DNA of 64,000 bases from Marinomonas vulgaris (GTDB taxonomy: Bacteria; Pseudomonadota; Gammaproteobacteria; Pseudomonadales; Marinomonadaceae): assembly GCF_018145875.1 (NCBI RefSeq), contig NZ_JAGSSV010000005.1, positions 62,001 to 126,000 of the forward strand. The letters are read 5' to 3'. The translations under genes and the position numbers were made by a program. The first letter of the stretch is position 1; each line of letters opens with the position of its first letter. Of this stretch, positions 36,503 through 46,110 are shown piece by piece. The notes under the pieces are model-generated. The model was not told the DNA's origin, did not search any database, and was given only the letters and a program-made list of their open reading frames with translations.

Positions 36503-38440
36503 TTAAATTTGTTGGTAATTTAACACACTCTCTAGCTTTTCAACACGTTTGCAAGTGTCAGATTTAAAGAGAAAAAATGAATACACACAAGCCGAATGTT
36601 GCAAAACCACGCCATCATTTTGAAAGAAGAAAGATAAGCGTTCTTCCTCGTCAACAATCAGCCAATTCACCTTTAATGCATCGAATAGTTCAACATGAGG
36701 TGACGGCTTTTGCAGCAGTATCCAGGCTACATCATGGGACAAAAGCCATTGCGGTGAGACATCCGCTAACCTGTTTGGCGACATCATCAATACATCGGAA
36801 TGAAGGTGAGGGAAATAAGGATTTAATAGCAAAGAGGCCATGTCTTCTTTTGCCCAGCTGGCGTTAAGAGCAATGCTATCTTGTGCTCTAAACACAAATT
36901 GTCCCTGTTGATTTGATAACGATAAATCGGCTCTACTATGCTGAAAAAAACTCGGCAAAAAAATCACCAACCAAATCACCGCGGCACTTAAGACGCCTCG
37001 TTTTAACGGGCTTTGATAGACCCATCCCAACACTAATAACAGCATGATCCATCGCGGTACATCGGTCGAAAATGCCGTATAGAACAACAAAGGTAGACGA
37101 AAGACCGCCCACTCAAGCCCGAGAACAACAAACCCCAGCACCCAATCCAGCCCCATATACACATAGCTGGTGGACACCAGCAGCACTTCCAAACAGGACA
37201 CAATGCCAACGGGGAACCAGACAAACGCAGCCAGAGGGATGAGCACAATATTCACCAATACAGAAGCACTGGAAATAGCCTCTTGCCAACCTAAAATCAA
37301 CACCATGGAAGCGGTGCTCAGCATCACTTGTGCCATCAATAGTCGGGTCCATTTTATCGATGTTTGGCAATAGCCAACCAATAAATACACCATACTAAAA
37401 GACAACCAAAGACCCGGACTCAGGATCGACCTTGGCTCCACCAGCAACACCAACCAAAGTGCAAAAGAAATGATCCTGTGCGGCGAGACTTTCAATGACA
37501 ACATCCGTGCCAGCATATACACGCTAAGCATAATGCCAGCCCTCACCACAGGCTCTCCCCAGCCAGTCACATAGGCGTACCCCAGCAATAAAGGTATTAC
37601 AAGAATCCCATCGCAATGCCAGCGAGTTACACCAGAAAGTACTAGCCTTGCTGGCAAGCTTTGCCAGACCAGCCAACTGATTGAGCGACCAATAACGAAC
37701 ATAAAACCTGTGTGCAAACCCGATACAACAAACAAATGCGCCAAACCAAGGGTTCGAACGATCCAAGTGTCGCGCTCACTCCAAAGGTTATTGTCTCCCA
37801 ATAAAAGTGCTTTGGAAAAACGCCAGGTTTCAAAGGAAGATAAGCGCTCATCGAGCGTAGCACGCAGACGATCTCTTGGTTTTGCCGAATTTTCCAACGC
37901 AGCGGTCGGATCTGCGTCAAAATTGACTCTGATTTGGGCAACTTGTCGTGTGATATAAAGCTGTTTCTGCCACCAATTTCCCGCTTTATCCTGGCGCGTA
38001 ATCTGGTTTATCTCGCCCTTAAATAGGGACGCTGCTCGCTCGTCTATATGACCATAAATAGGCACAGGACTTTCCAGCCGATGTAGGGTCATATCATGAA
38101 GGGTTTTTCTTTCTCCATCAGGAGTAAAAAATGTTAAAGAAAGTTTTTGCGCTTTATGCTCGAATTGAGTTGGATGACTTGCTGTCGTTTGGTGGAAAAC
38201 TTTTTTTCGTTCAAAATCAACCCAAACCACATCGTCCTGATCAAGTTGTATTTGAGAATAAGTCGTATTTTCGCTTAAAAAAACAAAAATAAAGGAGAAA
38301 AGTGCCAAAAACAATACGAATAAACGCTTTGACCATAATAGGTAGAGACACAAGAAAACTATGTAAGTAGAATACACCCACGAATAATCACTCGGCACCA
38401 AAATGGCGCCCATCAATATGGACAAACTACTTAGTAACAT
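36503..38440 (-). CDS. comEC: ComEC/Rec2-family DNA uptake channel, atypical C-terminus
   Basis: The 645-residue inner-membrane protein has an N-terminal soluble region, a competence domain with LGLAHLFVVSGLHTGF near residue 230, and many helices to about residue 500. ComEC imports single-stranded DNA in natural transformation. The usual C-terminal metallo-beta-lactamase domain is short and degenerate: where HxHxDH is expected, the sequence reads VLMMSPNRLADVSP. The start has a strong AAGGAGG. It leads the operon comEC-exbB-exbD-lpxK-ycaR-murB-murI. Despite the altered C-terminus there is no frameshift or internal stop. Confidence 0.9.
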   Translation of the reverse strand: MLLSSLSILMGAILVPSDYSWVYSTYIVFLCLYLLWSKRLFVLFLALFSFIFVFLSENTTYSQIQLDQDDVVWVDFERKKVFHQTTASHPTQFEHKAQKLSLTFFTPDGERKTLHDMTLHRLESPVPIYGHIDERAASLFKGEINQITRQDKAGNWWQKQLYITRQVAQIRVNFDADPTAALENSAKPRDRLRATLDERLSSFETWRFSKALLLGDNNLWSERDTWIVRTLGLAHLFVVSGLHTGFMFVIGRSISWLVWQSLPARLVLSGVTRWHCDGILVIPLLLGYAYVTGWGEPVVRAGIMLSVYMLARMLSLKVSPHRIISFALWLVLLVEPRSILSPGLWLSFSMVYLLVGYCQTSIKWTRLLMAQVMLSTASMVLILGWQEAISSASVLVNIVLIPLAAFVWFPVGIVSCLEVLLVSTSYVYMGLDWVLGFVVLGLEWAVFRLPLLFYTAFSTDVPRWIMLLLVLGWVYQSPLKRGVLSAAVIWLVIFLPSFFQHSRADLSLSNQQGQFVFRAQDSIALNASWAKEDMASLLLNPYFPHLHSDVLMMSPNRLADVSPQWLLSHDVAWILLQKPSPHVELFDALKVNWLIVDEEERLSFFFQNDGVVLQHSACVYSFFLFKSDTCKRVEKLESVLNYQQI

Positions 38441-38484
38441 AAGACCTCCTTGTCTTAAATTGCTAAATTATTTTATACCTGATT

Positions 38485-39006
38485 ATGCCGAAGAATTATC
38501 TTAAGAAATTCATACCTAATCCTGAAAAACTCAAACAAAGTAAAGCCTTAAGCTTACTGGGCTCTCAGATTTATCAGGCCAATTTATGGCACCTTAACCG
38601 CAAATCTGTAGCAAGAGCATTTTTCAACGGCATATTATGGGCGTTTATACCCATGCCTTTTCAAATGTTAGCAGCAGCTCTGTTAGCCATTCCACTGCGA
38701 GCGAATATTCCTTTATCCATCGCGTTAGTCTGGATCACCAACCCATTTACCATGCCTTTTGTGTTTTATTTCAACTATAAAGTTGGCGCGCTATTACTCG
38801 ATTACCACAATGAAAAAGACTTTCAGCTATCGGTTGAATGGATCTGGGACAAGATGGAACACATCTGGCCACCACTCTACGCCGGTTCTATTGTGTCTGG
38901 CTTAGTATTTGGTGCCATCGGCTATGCTGCCATCAGTATTTTATGGCGCGTTCATGTGACGAAACGCTGGCAAGAACGTAAGCTTCGCCATCAAGACAAG
39001 CCCTGA
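38485..39006 (+). CDS. DUF2062 membrane protein
   Basis: A 173-residue protein with two or three membrane helices. The diagnostic segments are ARAFFNGILWAFIPMPFQM near residue 55 (split by a helix) and the conserved ITNPFTMPF near residue 93, which mark DUF2062. Function is unknown. It is divergent from comEC by 44 bases and converges with lolD, the same neighbourhood as in Pseudomonas. Confidence 0.92.
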   Translation: MPKNYLKKFIPNPEKLKQSKALSLLGSQIYQANLWHLNRKSVARAFFNGILWAFIPMPFQMLAAALLAIPLRANIPLSIALVWITNPFTMPFVFYFNYKVGALLLDYHNEKDFQLSVEWIWDKMEHIWPPLYAGSIVSGLVFGAIGYAAISILWRVHVTKRWQERKLRHQDKP

Positions 39007-39048
39007 GCAAACACTCACCTTTGGCGCTTGCTTTAGGGCTCATCATCA

Positions 39049-39735
39049 TTACTTCATTTGTTCTAATGCACCTTGAGACAAACAATATGCCGAATCCATC
39101 CAGCTAAGCATTTTTTCATCATGGGTCACAATAAGAAATGCCATGTCGTGGGTCGTTTTTAATTCGTTAATCAGATTTTGAATTTCTTGTGAGGTTTTCT
39201 CATCCAGATTACCCGTCGGCTCATCCATCAATACACACGCTGGCTTGTTCGCTAAGGCTCTGGCAATCGCCACTCGTTGGCGCTCACCGCCAGAAAGCTG
39301 AGAGGGTTTATGATGCAAACGATCCGCCAGCCCAACTTGCGCTAACAAGGCCTCGCCCTGCTGCTTTGCCGTTTTCTTATCCATCCCTGCAATCCACATG
39401 GGCATCAAGACATTTTCTAAAGCACTAAACTCTGGCAACAAATGATGAAACTGGTACACAAAGCCCATCTCTTTGTTACGCATTTTGGCGCGTTTTGAAT
39501 CTTTAATGCTAGACCATGACACGCCTGCTAAAGCGACATCCCCTGTTGTGGCCAAATCCAGTCCCGCTAACAAATTCAACAAGGTAGTTTTGCCTGAACC
39601 TGAAGCACCAACAATGGCACAAGCAGTTCCTTTATTCAGACTAAAGTCGATCGAATTAAAAACCTCGACGGTTTGCTTGCCGTCTTGGTAGTGTTTTGAC
39701 AAAGCTTGACACTCAAGCACCACTTGATTACTCAT
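39049..39735 (-). CDS. lolD: Lipoprotein-releasing ABC ATPase (LolD)
   Basis: ATPase of the LolCDE complex, which extracts outer-membrane lipoproteins from the inner membrane. Seen are Walker A GASGSGKTTLL, signature LSGGERQR, Walker B CVLMDEP and the H-loop VTHD. I chose the ATG at 39735, which overlaps the lolC stop (39728-39730) by eight bases and has GAGG upstream; an in-frame ATG at 39759 would add eight residues. It is the second gene of lolC-lolD. Confidence 0.95.
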   Translation of the reverse strand: MSNQVVLECQALSKHYQDGKQTVEVFNSIDFSLNKGTACAIVGASGSGKTTLLNLLAGLDLATTGDVALAGVSWSSIKDSKRAKMRNKEMGFVYQFHHLLPEFSALENVLMPMWIAGMDKKTAKQQGEALLAQVGLADRLHHKPSQLSGGERQRVAIARALANKPACVLMDEPTGNLDEKTSQEIQNLINELKTTHDMAFLIVTHDEKMLSWMDSAYCLSQGALEQMK

Positions 39736-40972
39736 ATCGTAATGCCTCTGCGGGTTCAACTTTTGATGCGCGCCAAGCAGGGTAAATCGTGGCGGCTATG
39801 GTCATAATAAAAGCGGACGATACAATCAATTTAACATCCGACCACTGTAGCTCGGAAGGCAAATAGTTAATGAAGTACACATCAGCACTCAAAAATTCCA
39901 CATTCAATAAGGCTTGCAAGCCGGCAATAATTTCGCTCACGTTCAATGCCAGTGCGACACCCAGCACAACTCCAATCAATGTGCCCAGCATGCCGATGAA
40001 GACACCCTGCACAATAAATACCCACATCACCTGGCCGGACGTAAGGCCCATGGTTCGTAATATTGCGATGTCGTTTCGCTTGTCTGTTACCACCATCACC
40101 AACGTCGACACAATATTAAACGCCGCCACGGCCACAATCAGTAAAAGCAACAAACCTATCATGGTTTTTTCCATCTTAATGGCTTGAAACAAGCTACCGT
40201 GGGTACGCGTCCAGTCGCTTACTCTGTTTTGACCTGGAATCTCTCTGGCGATGTTCCAAATACGCGACGGCGCAACGAATAAATCGTCAAAGGAAATACG
40301 CAAGGCCTCTATTTCATCTTCTTTATAACGCTTAAGTTTGGCAGCGTCTTTAATGTTGATGTAGGCCAAACTGCTGTCTAACTCGGCGCCTACCTCAAAT
40401 GTTCCTACCACGGTAAAACGCTTTAAAATAGGTGCCACACCAGCAATAGAAACATTGGCCTTGGGTAAAATAGCCGTCACTTTATCGCCAATATCCACTC
40501 TGAGCATTTTTGCCAACTGAGCGCCTAAAACAATGCCGAAGCTGGTGTCATTCAGTGCATTAAGAGTCCCAGACGCCATGTTTTCATCAATGATAGAGAC
40601 CTTGGCTTCCATCTCAGGGTTCACACCATTCAAAATAGCACCATGAACACTTTCACCCGATTGGAACATCACCTGAGCTTGAATATGTGGCGCTACGCCA
40701 ACCACATCTGGCATACCTTCGACCAGTTGAGCCGTATTGCGCCAGTCATTGAGAACAGGGCTTCCCCACAAGGTGGCGTGAGGCACCATGCCCAAAATAC
40801 GTTCACGTAATTCTCGGTCAAAGCCATTCATAACCGACAAAACAGTAATCAGCACCATTACACCCAGTGCAAGGCCAGCAATGGAAGAAAAGCTAATAAA
40901 GGAGATAAAATGATTGGATCGTTTGGCTCTGGCGTATCTTAGGCCGATAGCAACAGGTAGAAAATTAATCAA
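39728..40972 (-). CDS. lolC: Lipoprotein-releasing ABC permease (LolC/LolE)
   Basis: A 414-residue inner-membrane permease with one N-terminal helix, a large periplasmic domain (about 50-270) and three C-terminal helices, the LolC/E layout. The N-terminal segment AIGLRYARAKRSNHFISFIS is typical. Only one such gene is seen here, so this strain may have the LolF-type homodimeric arrangement, or the second permease lies elsewhere. It precedes and overlaps lolD by eight bases. Confidence 0.94.
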   Translation of the reverse strand: MINFLPVAIGLRYARAKRSNHFISFISFSSIAGLALGVMVLITVLSVMNGFDRELRERILGMVPHATLWGSPVLNDWRNTAQLVEGMPDVVGVAPHIQAQVMFQSGESVHGAILNGVNPEMEAKVSIIDENMASGTLNALNDTSFGIVLGAQLAKMLRVDIGDKVTAILPKANVSIAGVAPILKRFTVVGTFEVGAELDSSLAYINIKDAAKLKRYKEDEIEALRISFDDLFVAPSRIWNIAREIPGQNRVSDWTRTHGSLFQAIKMEKTMIGLLLLLIVAVAAFNIVSTLVMVVTDKRNDIAILRTMGLTSGQVMWVFIVQGVFIGMLGTLIGVVLGVALALNVSEIIAGLQALLNVEFLSADVYFINYLPSELQWSDVKLIVSSAFIMTIAATIYPAWRASKVEPAEALRYE

Positions 40973-41001
40973 TGTGTATCCTTGCGCGGTAAAAGCGTGG
41001 T

Positions 41002-41031
41002 AAAAAAATGGAGGGGTATGCGCCCTCCATT
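41002..41031 (-). terminator. purC terminator
   Basis: ATGGAGGG (41008-41015) pairs with CCCTCCAT (41023-41030), and on the minus strand the stem is followed by seven T. It lies 23 bases beyond the purC stop, closing the dapA-bamC-purC unit. Confidence 0.92.
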
Positions 41032-41053
41032 ATGTACTAGGTTACCAATACGC

Positions 41054-41770
41054 TTATGCGTCGAAATCGATCCCGATACGACGACCTACATCTTCGTACG
41101 CTTCGATCACGCCGCCTAAGCCTTGACGGAAACGGTCTTTGTCTAATTTCTCTTTGGTTTTGGCGTCCCACAAACGGCAACCGTCTGGCGAGAACTCATC
41201 ACCCAACAAAACCTCCCCTTTATATAGACCAAATTCCAATTTGTAATCAACCAGAATCATGCCACCTTCAGCAAAAATCGCTTTTAATACATCATTAACC
41301 TTGTATGTCAGCGCTTTGGCTTTGGCTAGATCTTCCGCTTTGGCCCAGCCAAATGATTCAACATGTGACTCGTTGATCATAGGATCACCCAAGGCGTCGT
41401 TTTTCAAAAACAATTCAAATGTCGGTGGGGTCAAAGTAACGCCTTCTTCAACACCCAAACGACGACATAAGCTGCCGGCAGCGACGTTACGCACCACACA
41501 CTCCACGGGCATCATGTCTAGATTTTTGACTAGCGCTTCGTTATCACTCAACAAGGCTTCAAAATGAGTTGGGATACCAGCTTCTTGCAACTTAGTCATG
41601 ATAAAAGCGTTGAACTTGTTGTTCACCATGCCTTTACGGTCAAGCTGCTCGATACGCTTGCCATCAAAAGCAGAAGTATCATCACGAAACACTAGAACCA
41701 TTTTGTCAGGATCATCTGTGCGAAATACAGATTTGGCTTTACCTGCATACAGCTCTTGTCGTTTTTCCAT
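41054..41770 (-). CDS. purC: Phosphoribosylaminoimidazole-succinocarboxamide synthase (PurC)
   Basis: De novo purine synthesis enzyme that joins CAIR and aspartate. The 238 residues start with the typical [14 protein letters not shown] and contain the PurC signature segment [19 protein letters not shown]. The binding site GGAG precedes the ATG. It follows bamC after about 40 bases; dapA-bamC-purC is the classical gammaproteobacterial order. The terminator described at 41002 ends the unit. Confidence 0.97.
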   Translation of the reverse strand: MEKRQELYAGKAKSVFRTDDPDKMVLVFRDDTSAFDGKRIEQLDRKGMVNNKFNAFIMTKLQEAGIPTHFEALLSDNEALVKNLDMMPVECVVRNVAAGSLCRRLGVEEGVTLTPPTFELFLKNDALGDPMINESHVESFGWAKAEDLAKAKALTYKVNDVLKAIFAEGGMILVDYKLEFGLYKGEVLLGDEFSPDGCRLWDAKTKEKLDKDRFRQGLGGVIEAYEDVGRRIGIDFDA

Positions 41771-41809
41771 TGGAGAGTCTCCGATTACTTGAGTGAGGGT
41801 TAATCTAAT

Positions 41810-42889
41810 TTATTTTACAAAACGCTGGGCCAAAAGGAACGAGGTTAACTCTGGAAACTCCATAGTTGACACATCGATAACCAAGAAGTCGCCGGCTTTT
41901 TGATGGGTAATTTTGTACGAGTACTCGCGTTTGTCCCAGCTTACATCGTCTAAATTACGACGACGAACATTGAATAATTTTGTGCTACCACCGGTTCCAT
42001 TAGGCACGTCAAAACTGATGACATCACCAACACGTTCCACTTCTTCATTAGGAACGGGCGCAATCATCTGTTCTGCATCAGGGATAAAGTAAAATCCCGC
42101 CGCATTTAGGTTCGTTTCAATCTCGGCTGGTGATACGTCTTTGCCCAAATATAGGGAGAAGTGACCTTGGTGATCTACCCAAATCGGGAAAGGTGCGCCA
42201 TCGCCACGGTTCGACAAATACGCAGATGACTGATTGAGTTGACGCCCCATGGTTCCCCATAAACGAGCAACAATAGTGTGAGCGTCTTCGTTATTGGCCG
42301 GGGTCATCCAATCGCTTGGGTCGAGATTCTTCACTTCATCACGGTATTGAACCGATACCACGGTTTTACCGTCACGTTCAGAGAAGTTGAATTGGAAAGC
42401 AGTTTTAGCTGGGTGCAATCGAGTAATGTCACTCCATAGTGCCGCCCAGTAACCTTGAGGGTGAAAATCAAATGGTACCGTGGTAATGCTGGTGTCGGTT
42501 TGTTCCGCAATGGCAGAACCAGCTCCGTGGATAGCCGTCAAAAAGTCAGTAACAATACGTTTCGCCAACACGCCATTAGCAGACATGATCAATTCAATAG
42601 CGTCGCTGGTTTCGGCCACATCTACTTTCACCATTGGGTAAAAAATAAAGGGCGCTCTTGGATTTACAAATGGCTTGGAGTCTTCGAGATCGGCAATGGC
42701 GTTTTCATTTGGAATCACTAACACGTCTTTTGACGGTACAGAGCCTTCAGGCGCTTCTAACGTGGACGCGACCGCAGACTCTTGCTGATAATCATCTGAG
42801 CTGTCGGTAAAGAACGTACTACAGCCAGACAACATAAGCGTGACAGAACCAGCAGCCACTAGCTGCAAAGTAACTTTATTCATTTTCAT
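41810..42889 (-). CDS. bamC: Outer-membrane assembly lipoprotein BamC
   Basis: Accessory lipoprotein of the beta-barrel assembly (Bam) complex. The signal peptide ends in the lipobox MLSGC (Cys23). It has two similar beta/alpha modules (about 85-200 and 225-355), as in E. coli NlpB. Its start overlaps the dapA stop by four bases, and purC follows. The 359 residues match the family in size, though the sequence is less conserved than its neighbours; the assignment leans on the operon position. Confidence 0.88.
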   Translation of the reverse strand: MKMNKVTLQLVAAGSVTLMLSGCSTFFTDSSDDYQQESAVASTLEAPEGSVPSKDVLVIPNENAIADLEDSKPFVNPRAPFIFYPMVKVDVAETSDAIELIMSANGVLAKRIVTDFLTAIHGAGSAIAEQTDTSITTVPFDFHPQGYWAALWSDITRLHPAKTAFQFNFSERDGKTVVSVQYRDEVKNLDPSDWMTPANNEDAHTIVARLWGTMGRQLNQSSAYLSNRGDGAPFPIWVDHQGHFSLYLGKDVSPAEIETNLNAAGFYFIPDAEQMIAPVPNEEVERVGDVISFDVPNGTGGSTKLFNVRRRNLDDVSWDKREYSYKITHQKAGDFLVIDVSTMEFPELTSFLLAQRFVK

Positions 42890-43761
42890 AACACTCCAGC
42901 CTCTATCATGGCTTGGCGAACCGCAGAATGATGCGGTTGAGATAAAAGGGTCAAAGGTAAACGTATTCCCTCGTCACACAATCCTAGCTGACTGCATGCC
43001 CATTTTACTGGGATAGGGTTTGATTCTAAAAACAAATTTTGGTGTAAAGACGCTATGGCTGAATCCGTGGCGTGGGCTTGATCACTCAGACCCGATAAGG
43101 CCTGCTCAGCGGCTTGAGCCACCATTTTAGGCGCCACATTAGCGGTCACTGAAATGTTACCTTTACCGCCCAATAGCATAAGAGACACAGCGGTCGGATC
43201 ATCACCAGAATACACAGCAAAATCGCTTGGTACGGCGTTGATTAACGCCTCACCACGCTCTAGATCGCCTGTGGCGTCTTTGACACCGACAATATTTTTA
43301 ATCGCAGACAAACGCACTACCGTCTCGTTCTGCATATCGCATGCGGTACGACCCGGCACATTGTATAAAATTTGAGGGATATCCACCGCCTCTGCAATGG
43401 CTTTAAAATGTTGATACAAGCCTTCTTGAGTTGGCTTGTTGTAGTAGGGAGTGACTAACAAGCAGGCATCGGCACCGGCGTTTTTCGCACTTCGCGTCAG
43501 GTCTATTGCTTCGTGGGTGGCATTGGCCCCTGTTCCCGCGATGACAGGCACTCGACCTTTTACGGTTTCGACGACTTGACGAATCACATTAGCGTGCTCT
43601 TCTGTTGTCAATGTCGAAGATTCACCTGTGGTTCCAACCGCTACAATGCCATGTGTGCCGGCTTGTATATGAAACTCGATCAGATCATCCAATTTTTTAG
43701 CATCCACAGCGCCATCTAACGTCATCGGCGTGATAAGCGCCACTAAACTGCCCGTGATCAT
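42886..43761 (-). CDS. dapA: 4-hydroxy-tetrahydrodipicolinate synthase (DapA)
   Basis: First committed enzyme of lysine and diaminopimelate synthesis, condensing pyruvate with aspartate semialdehyde. It is an aldolase barrel with the GTTGESSTL active-site segment near residue 44 and the Schiff-base Lys near residue 161 in VGVKDATGD. I chose the ATG at 43761, which has GGAGACTTG upstream; the open frame extends 20 codons further with no support. It heads dapA-bamC-purC. Confidence 0.96.
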   Translation of the reverse strand: MITGSLVALITPMTLDGAVDAKKLDDLIEFHIQAGTHGIVAVGTTGESSTLTTEEHANVIRQVVETVKGRVPVIAGTGANATHEAIDLTRSAKNAGADACLLVTPYYNKPTQEGLYQHFKAIAEAVDIPQILYNVPGRTACDMQNETVVRLSAIKNIVGVKDATGDLERGEALINAVPSDFAVYSGDDPTAVSLMLLGGKGNISVTANVAPKMVAQAAEQALSGLSDQAHATDSAIASLHQNLFLESNPIPVKWACSQLGLCDEGIRLPLTLLSQPHHSAVRQAMIEAGVL

Positions 43762-43973
43762 GTCAAGTCTCCGATAAATTATAAGCGCGCCTATAGTAAC
43801 GTCCAGGCTCAGGTTTAACAATAATGAGGCGGCGTAAAGCCGGAGTAAATTCGCTCCAATAGGTGATTTATTAGGATTTTTAGAGTATCTGTTGTTAAGC
43901 TTAGGGGTCTTAAAACACGAGTTGGCAAAACGAATATTTGCTGATTCAAATCCACCTAATAGAGAGTAATTTT

Positions 43974-44423
43974 ATGACCCTTGAGATTGGACAAGTCGCG
44001 CCGGATTTCAGCGCTAACGACCAAAACGGCAATACCATTACCCTAAGTCAATTCAAAGGCAAAAAAGTTGTCTTGTATTTCTACCCAAGAGATTCCACTC
44101 CCGGCTGCACCGCCCAAGCCTGCGACCTGCGCGACCACTACCAAACACTGCTCGACCAAGGTTTCGTTGTGCTTGGTGTAAGCACAGACACTGAGAAAAA
44201 ACACCAAAACTTCATTGCCAAGTACGAACTCCCTTTCCCACTTATTGCCGACACAGAAAAAGTGGTACACGAGCTTTATGGTACTTGGCAGCTGAAAAAA
44301 TTTATGGGGCGAGAGTCCATGGGAACAGTCAGAACCACGTTTGTTATCGATGAAAACGGCCTAATCAGCGACATCATCAGCAAGGTAAAAACCAAGGCTC
44401 ACGCTGAGCAAATCTTAAAATAA
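43974..44423 (+). CDS. bcp: Thioredoxin-dependent peroxiredoxin (Bcp)
   Basis: Reduces organic hydroperoxides in the cytoplasm. The peroxidatic and resolving cysteines are Cys45 and Cys50 in STPGCTAQACDLRD, in the family's usual positions; the length of 149 residues is normal. The start ATG at 43974 has GAGAG upstream; a 12-residue in-frame extension lacks support. It is divergent from dapA, as in E. coli, but gcvR, which separates them there, is not present. It ends in a strong terminator. Confidence 0.96.
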   Translation: MTLEIGQVAPDFSANDQNGNTITLSQFKGKKVVLYFYPRDSTPGCTAQACDLRDHYQTLLDQGFVVLGVSTDTEKKHQNFIAKYELPFPLIADTEKVVHELYGTWQLKKFMGRESMGTVRTTFVIDENGLISDIISKVKTKAHAEQILK

Positions 44424-44440
44424 GCCGGTACCTTGCAGAA

Positions 44441-44468
44441 AAAAAGAGAGCATTTTAGCTCTCTTTTT
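44441..44468. terminator. Bidirectional terminator between bcp and queF
   Basis: AAAAAGAGAGC (44441-44451) pairs with GCTCTCTTTTT (44458-44468); T-runs on both strands. It serves bcp and the converging queF. Confidence 0.93.
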
Positions 44469-44507
44469 TTATGTCACTTTTGTCTCTTACACAGGGTTAT
44501 CATTAGA

Positions 44508-45323
44508 TTATTGGCGTGTTAAGCGATCGTTACTCAACACCATCGGAGACGAAGCACGATATGGATTGATATCTAACCCGCCACGACGAACATAACGTGC
44601 ATAAACCGTTAAACTTTCTGGCTGACACTGGCGCATGATATCAATGTAAATACGCTCAACACATTGCTCATGAAAGTCTGTGTGTTCACGAAAGGACACT
44701 ACGTATTTCAATAAGCTTTCATGATTGATCTTAGCGCCTTTGTACTCGATAAAAATCGAGCCCCAATCCGGCTGATTGGTAACAGGACAGTTCGACTTCA
44801 ACAAATGACTGACTAAACGCTCTTCTGTTACGCCAACGCCCCTGTCCGTTTTCAGTAGATTTGCATCAGGGTGGTAAACATCCATATCAATGTCTAATTC
44901 ATCGATACAATAATCTGGCGTTAACATCACCAAGGCCGCCATGGAATCCACATCACGAATAATCACAGTGACCTCGGCGCCAGCCGCTTTGGATAAATCA
45001 CGCTCAATAATCGCCTGTACTTCCTCAACCGAGTCATAGCGCATTTGATTCAAGGAGTTTAAATACAATTTAAACGACTTAGACTCAATGATGTTCGGCG
45101 AGCCACAAGGCAATCGACATTCGGCAATGGCCACGATTGGCTTGCCTTTGGTGTTCAACCAAGACAATTCGTAAGCGTTCCAAATATCCTCCCCATAAAA
45201 AGGAAGATGCTCAGACTCAATGCCCATTTCAGACCATTTATTCACTCTTGCTATGGGGTAAAGCAACCCTGCATCGTATTCAGAAACATATTCTGTTTGC
45301 TGACCTAAGGGTAAAAAGCCCAT
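44508..45323 (-). CDS. queF: NADPH-dependent preQ0 reductase (QueF)
   Basis: Reduces preQ0 (7-cyano-7-deazaguanine) to preQ1 in queuosine synthesis. The 271 residues fit the long type II QueF with a duplicated tunnelling fold. The nucleophilic Cys is in NCPVTNQPDWGS near residue 178 and the QueF motif E(S/L)KSFK appears as ESKSFKLYLNS near residue 80. It follows the ABC exporter genes by about 10 bases on the same strand, so it is likely the last gene of that unit. Confidence 0.96.
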   Translation of the reverse strand: MGFLPLGQQTEYVSEYDAGLLYPIARVNKWSEMGIESEHLPFYGEDIWNAYELSWLNTKGKPIVAIAECRLPCGSPNIIESKSFKLYLNSLNQMRYDSVEEVQAIIERDLSKAAGAEVTVIIRDVDSMAALVMLTPDYCIDELDIDMDVYHPDANLLKTDRGVGVTEERLVSHLLKSNCPVTNQPDWGSIFIEYKGAKINHESLLKYVVSFREHTDFHEQCVERIYIDIMRQCQPESLTVYARYVRRGGLDINPYRASSPMVLSNDRLTRQ

Positions 45324-45332
45324 TTAATTTCC

Positions 45333-46106
45333 TTAACTTCTAATACCTTTGCCTTGATTCAGTAACCGCAGTCCGAACCCAAACAACACCACAATAAACA
45401 CGCACACAATTACCAACGCCCAGTACACGTTGATGTCGGACACGCCCAAAATACCAAATCGAAATGCATTGACCATGTATAAAACAGGGTTAAGCATGGA
45501 AACCGTCTGCCAAAAATCTGGCAATAAGTCGATCGAATAAAACACCCCACCAAGATAGGTTAAGGGCGTCAAAATAAAGGTCGGAACGATCGACACATCA
45601 TCAAAACTTCGAGCGTAAATGGCGTTCACAAAACCGCCTAATGAAAACATCACTGAGGTCAGACACACCACTACTATGGTGAGCAGCAAACTTTCTAGCG
45701 CCATATGAGTAAAAAACAACGATAAAACCGTCACAATCAAGCCCACACACAAACCACGAGACACGCCGCCAAGAGTGTAACCGAGCAAAATCACCCAATT
45801 CGGTGTTGGCGAAACCAACAACTCTTGCACGCTATGCTGAAACTTCGCAGAAAAAAACGACGACGATACATTTGAATAAGAGTTCGTAATCACCGACATC
45901 ATAATCAAGCCCGGCACTATGTATTGCATGTAACTAAAGCCACCCATTTCGCCGATTCTTTCGCCAATCAGATTACCGAAAATAGCAAAATATAAGCTCA
46001 TGGTAATAGCAGGAGGCAATAAAGTTTGAGGCCAGATACGCGTAAAACGACGGATCTCTCGAACTAAAATGGTGTAAAAGGCGATCCAAATTTCTGAGTT
46101 TTTCAT
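45333..46106 (-). CDS. ABC-2 type exporter permease (YadH-like)
   Basis: A 257-residue inner-membrane permease with about six helices. The ABC-2 signature region includes NPVLYMVNAFRFGILG near residue 215, as in YadH/NodJ-type permeases. Together with the ATPase 5 bases upstream it forms an exporter of unknown substrate. It precedes queF on the same strand. Confidence 0.92.
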   Translation of the reverse strand: MKNSEIWIAFYTILVREIRRFTRIWPQTLLPPAITMSLYFAIFGNLIGERIGEMGGFSYMQYIVPGLIMMSVITNSYSNVSSSFFSAKFQHSVQELLVSPTPNWVILLGYTLGGVSRGLCVGLIVTVLSLFFTHMALESLLLTIVVVCLTSVMFSLGGFVNAIYARSFDDVSIVPTFILTPLTYLGGVFYSIDLLPDFWQTVSMLNPVLYMVNAFRFGILGVSDINVYWALVIVCVFIVVLFGFGLRLLNQGKGIRS

Positions 46107-46110
46107 CCTA

